From JANDLT01 sp041743485 (GTDB lineage: Bacteria; Acidobacteriota; Blastocatellia; Pyrinomonadales; Pyrinomonadaceae): 64,000 nucleotides of DNA. Positions within the stretch are counted from its first letter, which is position 1; every line of letters starts with the position of its first letter. Positions 43,497-51,843 of this stretch are shown here, in pieces. The translations under genes and the position numbers were made by a program. The stretch spans positions 19,443 through 83,442 of the forward strand of contig JBGTMR010000167.1 of assembly GCA_041743485.1 (NCBI GenBank). Direction: 5' to 3'. The notes under the pieces are model-generated. The model did not search any database and had not been told where the DNA came from. It saw nothing but the letters and a program-made list of their open reading frames with translations.

Positions 43497-44162
43497 TTAG
43501 CTTTTAGTTTGCTCCAGAATTAACAGAAACAGCGGACGCAACACGCTGAACAGCATGAAGGCAATGAACCCGTACCAGAACCACGTAATGCTCGTGTTGA
43601 GTTGACCGAATCTTTGCGAAACGACTTTCGCCACGTTGTATGTCTGATCGTTCAGGTCGGCGAGCGCATCTTTAACGGAAAGCTTCAACACCCTGTTATG
43701 AAAGTCATCCGCTGGCATCTTCTCCACAGTCTGGAAGAAGAAGAGCGACAGCTTCTGCGTCGGCGGAATTAATTTGGGGCGCACGATCTTCATCAAGTAG
43801 ACGATGGATGTAATCAGACACCCGAGTGTCGCTATGAGAGCGATGTCGAGTAAGACGAGAAGCGTGGGCGCGGCGGACGAAGAGTTCCAAAGTTTGAGGT
43901 GCGCCTCGAAGTAGGTGACTAACTGACTCACGAAGTATCCGAGCAGAACCAAGATCAACGTCAGCACGAAAGTAGCTTTCGAGTCTACGACGGTCGACCA
44001 ACCTACCATCCGTGCGAGGTTCTTCTCGCTGACATCGATGAGCTTTAATTCTTCCGAAGTGTTACTGACTTCTGCCTTCATTACCATTGGATTTCCAAAA
44101 ACGATTTCAGTGGTGCGATGCGCGACCTCTCGTTGTAGTTTGTTCTCTTTACTTTCTGACAT
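43497..44162 (-). CDS. pycTM: Pycsar membrane effector (PycTM-like)
   Basis: The 221-residue protein has an N-terminal helical part, V-D-S-K-A-T-F-V-L leading into a membrane helix (about 60-82), a second (about 95-122), and a third near the C-terminus (about 192-217). This pattern, with D-S-K-A at the start of the first helix and a soluble cytoplasmic domain between helices 2 and 3, is that of the Pycsar effector family (formerly DUF5706). On binding the cyclic nucleotide such effectors disrupt the inner membrane. ATG 44162 is chosen over a start at 44204. It is the first gene of the operon, directly followed by the cyclase gene. Confidence 0.84.
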   Translation of the reverse strand: MSESKENKLQREVAHRTTEIVFGNPMVMKAEVSNTSEELKLIDVSEKNLARMVGWSTVVDSKATFVLTLILVLLGYFVSQLVTYFEAHLKLWNSSSAAPTLLVLLDIALIATLGCLITSIVYLMKIVRPKLIPPTQKLSLFFFQTVEKMPADDFHNRVLKLSVKDALADLNDQTYNVAKVVSQRFGQLNTSITWFWYGFIAFMLFSVLRPLFLLILEQTKS

Positions 44163-44204
44163 ATGCGCGACTACGCACAGCGTTATTATCCAGAAAGTTT
44201 GCAC

Positions 44205-44295
44205 TTATAATTGATACCAAGTATCATTGATACACAATGTCAACTTTAGGGTAGACTAGCAAAGTTGATACTCGCTGTCAATAAACTTAATTCAT
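44205..44295. promoter_or_regulatory. Divergent promoter region with operator-like dyads
   Basis: Between the Pycsar-like operon and the XRE gene lie TGATACCAAGTATCA (44212-44226, perfect dyad), TTGATACACAATGTCAA (44227-44243) and TTGATACTCGCTGTCAA (44265-44281). The last two are 14/17 identical. They are the likely sites of the adjacent XRE protein, which would repress or switch both directions. Confidence 0.6.
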
Positions 44296-44694
44296 ATGGA
44301 GTGTGACCGATTGACTTTCGGAAAGACGCTGCAACGCCTCAGGCGCGAAAAAGACATGACACAACGGGAAGTGGCGCAAGCCATTGAGATGGATTACAGC
44401 TATTTCTCCCGATTGGAAAACGACCGCTTCGACTCTAAGCCTACGCGGGAAACTATCGACAAGATCGCCGAGGCTTTGGGATGCACCGAAGACGAACGCG
44501 GAGAACTGCTCGCGGCAGCCGGGCGCATTGATGAAGAACTGGAGAAAGCGGCACTCATCGCCGGCGAGAAACCGGCTCTCGGAAAACTCTTCCGGGCGGC
44601 GGTGCGGTTACCGCTCGATAGGATTGAAGAGCTTGCCGATCAAGTGGAATCGGAGGTTGAGAATAGTCGTAAAGAAAAGCAGAGGAGGAAGTAG
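44296..44694 (+). CDS. XRE-family regulator of the Pycsar-like operon
   Basis: The 132-residue protein has an N-terminal helix-turn-helix (about 8-65): L-Q-R-L-R-R-E-K-D-M-T-Q-R-E-V-A and Y-S-Y-F-S-R-L-E-N-D-R. A helical C-terminal part ends in a Lys/Arg-rich tail. It is divergent from the effector gene across a 133-bp region with TTGATAC-type dyads. It is followed at 2 bp by an ImmA/IrrE peptidase gene, the common pair in which the peptidase inactivates the repressor on a stress signal. Confidence 0.87.
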   Translation: MECDRLTFGKTLQRLRREKDMTQREVAQAIEMDYSYFSRLENDRFDSKPTRETIDKIAEALGCTEDERGELLAAAGRIDEELEKAALIAGEKPALGKLFRAAVRLPLDRIEELADQVESEVENSRKEKQRRK

Positions 44695-44696
44695 CA

Positions 44697-45515
44697 ATGC
44701 TTACCGACGGCATCGAAGTGCCAGCCCCGTCACGCTTCGTCTCGAACGAGAAAGTGGATGAGATCGCGACGCGGTGCAATCAAGCTTACCGGACTAGGCG
44801 CAAGGGCAATCCCGGCTATCCGGTCGATATGGATAGATTCATCGACTTGTTGGAAGTCCCCGTTATCCGCGAGGAGATCGAGGAACCGGAGGATGCGGCT
44901 TTCTTCGCCAGCTACACTCCGGAAGATGGCGGGCTGATCACGGTGAACTCAAGGCACGAAGAACTGTTCGTTTCGCGCCCTGATGTCTATGCCGCTTGCC
45001 TCGGTCATGAAGCAGGTCATCGCGTCCTGCGTCATTCGGAACAACCCGTTTCTGATGACGATGCATCCCGTCTCCCCAACGATGTCCCGTCGCACCAGCA
45101 AAGGCTACTGCACAAAAGTTCTTGGCATCAATACGGTTTGTCGCGGGATGAGGTCGGCAAGATGATCGAGAGAAGGAACGCATTACGAGACAGGCTCGTG
45201 CGGAATGCTTTAGTTAATGAGAAAGCTCGTCAAGCACTCGAACAAATGAATAACCGGTTCGAGCCGGAATGGATGTTTCGCCAAGCCGAGCACTTTTCGT
45301 TATGCCTACGCATTCCGCACGACTGCTTGTCAGAGATGCTCAAAGAAGGTTGGGATTTCACTGGATGGGCGGCGGTCTATCGGCTGGCTGAACGCTTCGG
45401 CGTATCGGGCACGATGATGAAAATACGACTGTTAAAACTTCGCGTCTTGGAAGTGGGTGCGGACGGGTCTCCGCGACCGTGTCCACCGATAGCGCAAGTC
45501 GGCTTATTTGATTGA
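44697..45515 (+). CDS. ImmA/IrrE-family metallopeptidase
   Basis: The 272-residue protein contains the zincin motif H-E-A-G-H-R (within C-L-G-H-E-A-G-H-R-V-L-R-H) near residue 103, characteristic of ImmA/IrrE peptidases. The C-terminal half is helical with a predicted winged-helix-like end (A-E-R-F-G-V-S-G-T-M-M-K-I-R). It is coupled to the XRE gene. By analogy it would cleave that repressor after a signal and derepress the Pycsar-like operon; this is inference from the family. Confidence 0.87.
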   Translation: MLTDGIEVPAPSRFVSNEKVDEIATRCNQAYRTRRKGNPGYPVDMDRFIDLLEVPVIREEIEEPEDAAFFASYTPEDGGLITVNSRHEELFVSRPDVYAACLGHEAGHRVLRHSEQPVSDDDASRLPNDVPSHQQRLLHKSSWHQYGLSRDEVGKMIERRNALRDRLVRNALVNEKARQALEQMNNRFEPEWMFRQAEHFSLCLRIPHDCLSEMLKEGWDFTGWAAVYRLAERFGVSGTMMKIRLLKLRVLEVGADGSPRPCPPIAQVGLFD

Positions 45516-45542
45516 CGGTATTGAAAAGGAGTAAGGTCAGCT

Positions 45543-45962
45543 ATGGCTTATAGTGACGATGTGCTTAATCGAATCTACGACCGTACCGATGGTTACTGTC
45601 ATCTGTGTTGCAAGAAGTTGAGCTTCAGTAATTATGCGCGCTACGGGTCTAGAGGTGCGTGGGAAGTCGAACATTCCGTGCCTCTCTCAAAAGGTGGCAC
45701 GAATCATCTCAACAATCTCTATCCGGCTTGTATTAGTTGCAACAGGTATAAAGCCGCGCAATCTTCGAGGTCCGTTCGGTCTTCGCACGGTCGTAAACGA
45801 GTGCCGTTTTCGAGAAGCAGAAAAGAGCAGATTAGGAATTCCAACGCCGCCGCTTGCGGGGCGTTCGGTGGACTTTTAGGTTCTGTCGCGGGTCCATGGG
45901 GAACCGCCGTCGGCGCAACCCTCGGGGCTAAGTTCGGGCGTGGTATAAATCCCAATGGCTAG
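45543..45962 (+). CDS. HNH endonuclease with glycine-zipper-like tail
   Basis: The 139-residue protein has an HNH nuclease domain: C-H-L-C-C zinc pair near 19, W-E-V-E-H-S-V-P-L-S-K-G-G core, and L-Y-P-A-C-I-S-C-N-R-Y-K near 59. After a basic linker comes a Gly/Ala-rich hydrophobic segment (about 103-135; G-G-L-L-G-S-V-A-G-P-W-G-T-A-V-G-A), as in glycine-zipper membrane-inserting peptides. AAGGAG precedes it. It follows the ImmA gene by 27 bp on the same strand and may be the third gene of that unit. Confidence 0.75.
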   Translation: MAYSDDVLNRIYDRTDGYCHLCCKKLSFSNYARYGSRGAWEVEHSVPLSKGGTNHLNNLYPACISCNRYKAAQSSRSVRSSHGRKRVPFSRSRKEQIRNSNAAACGAFGGLLGSVAGPWGTAVGATLGAKFGRGINPNG

Positions 45963-46266
45963 GAACAGAACTTTTCCGCTGTATTGTTACACTATTTTGG
46001 CTGGTTGCCGTGAGGATGTAAAACCACTTTACTACGTCAACCGACGTGACGAACTTAGTTGGCAGCATGCCACTTAACCCCCCGCCGAGCAGCGCGAAGT
46101 CCTCGCTCAGTTGTTTCACGAACAAACCGCGCACGTCGGTAGCACCGTCTGGATGAGCATAAAGTTTTCGGAACAACTGCGCGTGGTGATTTACGCTCCC
46201 GAACAGGAAACTCATCTCACAGGGCTGCGTCAGCCGCTTTGCCCTAAAAGCCGAAAGCGTGTCCAT

Positions 46267-46676
46267 ATTTTGTATCAGTACTAACCAACTTTCGCACTGT
46301 GTTGTATGTAGTCAAGACTTTTAAGGCAAATCCAACTTAGCTTTGCCCAACGATTAGCTTGCCGCAACATTATCTTGGGTATGGTCACCTTATAACATCC
46401 AACATTATGTGGTTGTTTTTAATTGTTGGGCAAAGCTATCCAACTTTGAGGTAACCTTATCAGACACGCCCGACACTGATGCCACAGTCTTGTGTTGACT
46501 GTATGAAACAAATATGACGAGTATAAGCAGGTCAGCCAAAGTTTTGTAACATAATGCAGAAGCCCGCTACGCTCTTAAGGGCGCAACACACTTACTTGGT
46601 GCGTGTTTCCGCATTTTCATTATCTTACAAAATATAATCTAACCCGCTTAGCACTGCATATGTAGCATCTTGCGAA
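46267..46676. other. Intergenic region with repeat copy B
   Basis: No gene is supported. It holds the 99-bp palindromic-ended element (46339-46437). To the right I see only AT-rich sequence up to the stop of the DUF4011 gene, with a weak hairpin-like stretch near 46560-46610. Confidence 0.5.
46339..46437. repeat. 99-bp element with palindromic ends, copy B
   Basis: It starts AGCTTTGCCCAACGATTA and ends AATTGTTGGGCAAAGCT, inverted repeats over at least 17 bp with one mismatch. GCCCAAC and GTTGGGC fit the R-box consensus (RYYYAAC / GTTRRRY) of integron attC sites. It is 99 bp like copy A at 33469 and is inverted relative to it. The two bracket the cyclase and Pycsar-like genes. Confidence 0.68.
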
Positions 46677-49600
46677 CTACGCTAACTGCCTGAGTTTTAT
46701 TCCCGCGCCCCCTTCTCCGATTACCTGCTCGGCGATCAACCTCTCGATAGCCGCGCCGATCAGCCCCTTGATAGTTTGTCCGCTCTGACCGAATCCGAAC
46801 AGCGCGCGCACTTTGTTGATTAAGGTAGCACGGTCAAGTCCGTCACCAGATCGCAGCACCATCAAAACTGCTTCGCTATATTCTTCGGGCGCGATGCGCT
46901 CCGGCGGTATCTTAGTATCAGCCCGCGACCTGACTCTCACCCTGATTTCGCTTCCGGCAGCGAATATGAAGTCGCCACGAATCTCTGCCTCCCCGCGCCG
47001 CTGCTTCTCCTCCGTGACAGCTTTAATCAATCGCATCATCCTCGGTCCGACGCGATCATAGTCCCACCGCGCCACGACGCGAGCCGCCAAATCCGTGAAG
47101 TGCAGCGGCGACTCGACCTGCACGACATCGCTGATCGCCCTATCGATGAAAGAAGTGGGGGCAGTGTTGAAGTCCTGCCCGGCGTAGAGCATGGGCGTCG
47201 CGGCGAACTCATAGACTTCCGCCAGTACCGGCGGTTGCATCGGTGGTGGCGGCTCCGCGCTTTCGTGTAACAAAGTTCCGTTTTCCGCACGCTCCCCTTG
47301 TTCGAGAACGGCGAGACGCGCCCGCGCTTCCTCTTCCGCCGTCTGTTCCTCGTGAATTTTGTCGCGCGTTTTTTCAATTAACGCCAGCAACCGCTCGACT
47401 TGACCTTGACGGTCTTTGAACCAATCGGTTGACCACAGACGGTGAATCGTCCACCCGCGCGCTTCGAGTACCTGCTGGCGCAAACGGTCACGATCACGCG
47501 CCGTTTCGGACGAGTGGTACGCCGCCCCGTCGCACTCGATGCCGCACAGGTAGCGACCCGGCAGAGCATCATCGAAGACGCCGAAGTCTATGCGATAACC
47601 GGCGACGCCGACTTGGGGTTGGAGTTTAACCGCGCGCCGTGTGAGTTCCGTATAGACTTCGCGCTCGAAAGGCGATTCGGTTTCCGCCGCCGCGCTCGCT
47701 ACCGTACTGTTCAAGAAACCTCTTTCGGCGTAAAGCAGAAAGTCGCGCAGCAGTTGCGGTCCCTGCGAGGTCGCGTGAACCGGATTGATTTCATCGCCTT
47801 TCATCGAAGAAAAGACGCGCATACTTTTCCGTGCGCGGGTGGTTAAGACGTTCAACCGTCGCCAGCCGTTCTCGCCGTTTAAGGGTCCGAAGTTATAGCG
47901 CAAGACACCGTTGGCATCCTTCGCGTAAGTGACGCTCAAGAAAATCACGTCGCGCTCGTCGCCCTGTATGTTTTCTAAATTCTTGACGAAGAACGGCTCG
48001 CGCTTGTTGCGGGCGAAGAACGGCTCAAGGCTTGGGTCTCGACGGCGGCGGACTTCGAGTTCGTCTTGAATGGCGATCTGCTGGCGGAGGTTGAACGTGC
48101 CGACGCCAAGAGTTGCGTCAGGGTTCGTCTTCGCATGGCGCACGACCGCATCGGCGACACGGCGGGCTTCGACGAGATTGAGACCTTTACCTTCGTACAC
48201 TCCTTCGGGAACGTACTCGAAACTCAGTCCGGCGTCGTGGCTATCCGTCTCGACGCTGGGAAAGGTATAAAGGTCTGATTCGTAGAAGCTGACGTTCGAG
48301 AAGTTGATGAGTGATTCGTGCGCGCTACGGTAGTGCCACTTGAGCCGTGTGCTCGGCGCGCCTGCGCCCATGAACTCTTCCAAAATGCTTTCGCTGTCTT
48401 CAAAGAGCGGCGTGCCGTCTTCACCCAGTGGAGCGGTTACGATTCCGCTCATCACCGAGAAGAAGTTCGTTGGCGGCAGTTGCTTCGGGTCGCCCACCAC
48501 GACGAGTTGTCGCCCGCGAACGATTGCGCCGATTGCATCTTCCGCCGGTAGCTGGCTCGCTTCGTCGAAAATCACAAGGTCGAATGCCGGTTGTTTGCCG
48601 TCGAGAAGCTGCGCCACAGAAAGCGGACTCATCATATAAATCGGCTTGATGGCGCGGATCGCGGCGTGTGATTTCTGGAAAGTCGTGCGTAGCGGACTCA
48701 AACCGCGCTGTCTGGTGAGTTGCGTCCGCAAGAACGGCAGTCCGCCGACGGCTTCCGGTGTTTGCAGTTGCTTCTGGACGCGCTCGCGCAAACTGCGAAC
48801 CAGATTCGCGCGGTTTTCGAGCAATACTCCTTCGTCAAGCCGTCTGAATTCCTCGACTCGCTTCTCATGCGTCGGCGTCGCAAAGTCGCGCAACGGCTCG
48901 CGTCCCTGCACCACACCGGACAGCCATCGTTGCAAAAAAGCACGACGGAACCCTTTGGCAAGGTCGTCGAAAGGCACTTCCCCTCCGGTCGCCGGTTCGA
49001 GCAACTCAACCCCCAATCCTTTCGCCACTCTCGCCCGCGACAACTCGAACGCCGCCCAACGCGGAGCGAGGTTGATGCTCTCAAGCATTCTCTCGATGCG
49101 TTGCCTGACTTCCGTGAGCGGTGATGCGGTGAGATAGTCGGGTGACCAGCCGACGTGCGAACGCAACGTGGTCATCTCGCGTTCGGCTTCATCGGTTTCA
49201 CCACGCAGCTGCTCGATAACGGAGATGTCGGGATGCGGGCGGGAAGCGACGGCGAGTGCCTGTTCCTTCAGACCGTTTGCAATGCAGACGCCGCGAAACT
49301 CCGTCACCCACCGGATGTATCCGTCCAGCGCGCTCCAGTCGGAATATTCGCCCTGCCACAACGCCCCGAAAAGTTGTTGCCCTTGTGTGTCCTGCGCGGC
49401 GAGGGAGACGCGCTCTTGTCGCAAACGGTCAACCTGCCGCATCTCCGCCGCTTGCTCCAACAAAGTCGCTTGATAAGAAGGCAGGCGGTATCCGAGCCAC
49501 CGCGCTTTGATGGCGCGAAACTTTCCGCTCAAGAAATTGAACAAGCGCAACGGACTGTTCTCTTTCGTTTCGACGAACGCGATGTCGGCGGAGTGTTCTT

Positions 49601-51461
49601 GTTCCAGAACCGTCGGCAGGAAACGCTCTTCGACGCTTTCGCGGAGTTGTCGCAGAGCCAGACCACGCTCGACCGTCTCCGTCGCCTGACGCGGCGGCGA
49701 GTTCCACGCTTCGCTCTGCAACACGGCGAGCGGCGCGCCCGGCGAGCGAGCCATTACACCGGCGACCGCCGAGGCGGTACGAACATCCGCGAAGCTGCGG
49801 ATCGTCGGTAAACTGAAATCGTGTTCCGCGCGCGCGGCGAGTTCGGTGATGCGTGCGATACGCGAACCCAGCGACTGCAAAACTTCGCCTGCTGCATCCA
49901 AGTCTTGCTCCGAATAGAATGTGCGCGTTGTGTCGCGCCACGGGTGTTGGGATGGGATGCCGATTGACTGCGCGGCTTCTGCGAGGTCGCGCAGGTCGCG
50001 CTCAACCTCGGTAAGCTGCTCGCGGGTCACGTCGTCAATCGGTTTCGTGAACTTCAACTTACGGGCTTCCAGCACCCGCTCAAGTTCGCCGTAAGCCTCG
50101 AAAGGGGACATGCCGAGCGCGCCGTGCGGGAGGTGTAAAGCGTCGGCATAAGCCGTCAACTCCGCGCGCACAGTCGCAATCCGCCCGGTAGCCGAGTTTT
50201 GGGTGCGCGGACGTTGCAGCGATGCGTCCAACGTCGCCGCCAGTTCCTGCATGACCGCGCGTTTGTTGGCTTTCGTCGAGTGTAGTTCCAGACAGAACTC
50301 GCCGAGTCCGGCTTCGACCAAGCGGTTATAGACGACTTCGAGGGCGGCGATCTTCTCGGCGACGAACAGCACCGATTTGTTTTCGGAGAGAGCCTGCGCG
50401 ATGAGGTTCGTAATCGTCTGCGACTTGCCGGTTCCGGGAGGACCCTCAAGTACGAGGTTATGATTACGCGAGACGGCGAGAATCGCGCGTAACTGGCTCG
50501 AATCCGCGTTCGTTACCTGCGCCGTGCTTTCGGGCGCAAACACCTCGTCGAGATTGGTGTGGCGCACATCGTCCGGCAGGGCGCGAAGGGAGGAGCCGCT
50601 TCTGAGAATGAGTTGCTTAATCAGCGGGTGGGAACTGAAGGCGGCGGAGTTCGCCTCCATATCCTTGTACATCAGGAACTTTTGAAACGAGAAGAATGAA
50701 AGGAAGATGTCGGTCTTGACCTGCCAGCCGGGTTGCGTCGAAACAGCCTCGGTCACCTCGATGAAGAACCGCTGTAAGTCGTAAGTCTCAGGCAAATCGA
50801 TGAGGTCGGGCAGGCACGGCATCACGACGCCGTGCGCGCGTGCAAGGTATTCGACGAGCGCGGGATTAACGATTGGATCATCGTCGGTGGCTTGCAAGGT
50901 GTATCCGGCGCGGGCACTCGTGCGACACAACTCTACCGGCAGCAATACCAGCGGGGCGCGAAACACTTCGTCCGACGCGGCGGCTTCTTTGAAGTGCAAC
51001 ATGCCGAGCGTTAAGAACAAGGTGTTGACTCCCTGCTCCTCGATGCTGACCCGCGCTTGCTCGGCGATACGGCGGAGAGACTTGTCAAGATTCTCGGAAG
51101 TTGTGGCGGTTTGCAGAAAGTCGTCGGTGTGATGGTCTCCGAGGTCGGTGGCGATATAAGGCGCGAAGTCTAAGGACAGGGCGGAAGCTTCTTCTTCGTC
51201 CTCTCCACTCTCTGGGATTTCCGCTGCGTCACCGGTGAGCGGAAAGGCACCTTGCTTCGGAGCGGCGGGACGGAAGCGCATCTTCCGGTCTTGTAGATAC
51301 AATTGCCTGAAGACTTCTCCGGGTTGTTCGTCCACGACGGTAATCGTCGTCACCTTGTTAGGCTTGAAACTCAACGCGCGGTTACGCTTGCTCACGTCGA
51401 GCAGTTTGCGCTTCCAGTTGTCGAGCGTCGCCGCGATACGAGCCGTCTCCGGGGCGGACAT
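46677..51461 (-). CDS. DUF4011 - SF1 helicase - endonuclease - DUF3320 defence-type protein
   Basis: The 1594-residue protein starts with a DUF4011 domain (W-K-R-K-L-L-D-V-S-K-R-N-R-A-L near residue 16). Next is a superfamily 1 helicase core: Walker A G-P-P-G-T-G-K-S near 340, motif II I-F-D-E-A-S-Q-L near 970, and a UvrD/Upf1-like C-terminal half. A Vsr/MTES_1575-type nuclease domain follows at about 1285-1390, with G-Y-R-I-D-F and G-I-E-C-D-G-A-A-Y-H. A DUF3320 domain comes near 1450. This architecture is known in putative restriction-like antiphage proteins. ATG 51461 is chosen; GTG 51494 would add 11 residues. The single frame is unbroken. It stands alone, 382 bp from the SEFIR gene. Confidence 0.83.
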   Translation of the reverse strand: MSAPETARIAATLDNWKRKLLDVSKRNRALSFKPNKVTTITVVDEQPGEVFRQLYLQDRKMRFRPAAPKQGAFPLTGDAAEIPESGEDEEEASALSLDFAPYIATDLGDHHTDDFLQTATTSENLDKSLRRIAEQARVSIEEQGVNTLFLTLGMLHFKEAAASDEVFRAPLVLLPVELCRTSARAGYTLQATDDDPIVNPALVEYLARAHGVVMPCLPDLIDLPETYDLQRFFIEVTEAVSTQPGWQVKTDIFLSFFSFQKFLMYKDMEANSAAFSSHPLIKQLILRSGSSLRALPDDVRHTNLDEVFAPESTAQVTNADSSQLRAILAVSRNHNLVLEGPPGTGKSQTITNLIAQALSENKSVLFVAEKIAALEVVYNRLVEAGLGEFCLELHSTKANKRAVMQELAATLDASLQRPRTQNSATGRIATVRAELTAYADALHLPHGALGMSPFEAYGELERVLEARKLKFTKPIDDVTREQLTEVERDLRDLAEAAQSIGIPSQHPWRDTTRTFYSEQDLDAAGEVLQSLGSRIARITELAARAEHDFSLPTIRSFADVRTASAVAGVMARSPGAPLAVLQSEAWNSPPRQATETVERGLALRQLRESVEERFLPTVLEQEHSADIAFVETKENSPLRLFNFLSGKFRAIKARWLGYRLPSYQATLLEQAAEMRQVDRLRQERVSLAAQDTQGQQLFGALWQGEYSDWSALDGYIRWVTEFRGVCIANGLKEQALAVASRPHPDISVIEQLRGETDEAEREMTTLRSHVGWSPDYLTASPLTEVRQRIERMLESINLAPRWAAFELSRARVAKGLGVELLEPATGGEVPFDDLAKGFRRAFLQRWLSGVVQGREPLRDFATPTHEKRVEEFRRLDEGVLLENRANLVRSLRERVQKQLQTPEAVGGLPFLRTQLTRQRGLSPLRTTFQKSHAAIRAIKPIYMMSPLSVAQLLDGKQPAFDLVIFDEASQLPAEDAIGAIVRGRQLVVVGDPKQLPPTNFFSVMSGIVTAPLGEDGTPLFEDSESILEEFMGAGAPSTRLKWHYRSAHESLINFSNVSFYESDLYTFPSVETDSHDAGLSFEYVPEGVYEGKGLNLVEARRVADAVVRHAKTNPDATLGVGTFNLRQQIAIQDELEVRRRRDPSLEPFFARNKREPFFVKNLENIQGDERDVIFLSVTYAKDANGVLRYNFGPLNGENGWRRLNVLTTRARKSMRVFSSMKGDEINPVHATSQGPQLLRDFLLYAERGFLNSTVASAAAETESPFEREVYTELTRRAVKLQPQVGVAGYRIDFGVFDDALPGRYLCGIECDGAAYHSSETARDRDRLRQQVLEARGWTIHRLWSTDWFKDRQGQVERLLALIEKTRDKIHEEQTAEEEARARLAVLEQGERAENGTLLHESAEPPPPMQPPVLAEVYEFAATPMLYAGQDFNTAPTSFIDRAISDVVQVESPLHFTDLAARVVARWDYDRVGPRMMRLIKAVTEEKQRRGEAEIRGDFIFAAGSEIRVRVRSRADTKIPPERIAPEEYSEAVLMVLRSGDGLDRATLINKVRALFGFGQSGQTIKGLIGAAIERLIAEQVIGEGGAGIKLRQLA

Positions 51462-51494
51462 CGTTGTGCCGCCGACATCAGGGATAGTCTGCAC

Positions 51495-51843
51495 CTTCTT
51501 TTGTCTCCGTATCAGTCGTGAATTTGAACGCCTAAATCGATTCTAGAGGATGGTATGCTCGGTCTGTTGTTTGCTTTGTCGCTTTGCATCCTACAACGGA
51601 AGCAGTTGGGAAATCACCGTTCTCATCGTATGCCGAATCGTCTTCTGCCTCCGTTCAGTATTTAGGGTTGAATGGTGAATGTGAAAAGTATCGAAAACCC
51701 TTTGACCTGCATCCGCAGTCCGGGTCAGAAGAATTGAGTTATGCACAACAATCTATGCGGCTAATACAATGGGTCGCACTTCAATGCCAATGCAAAATCA
51801 TTTCACCTTTCTTGGCTAAACCTGCTTCACCATACAAAACCAA
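51495..51843. other. Intergenic stretch before the DUF4011 gene
   Basis: This region holds the promoter side of the DUF4011 gene and the 3' side of the SEFIR gene. A plus-strand frame (51584-51847) has no recognisable product and overlaps the SEFIR stop, so I do not call it. No terminator hairpin was found. Confidence 0.4.

Noticed and set aside
45928..46266. Minus-strand frame of 112 codons overlapping the HNH gene end
   Set aside because: No recognised family, no ribosome site, and it overlaps a well-supported gene by 35 bp.
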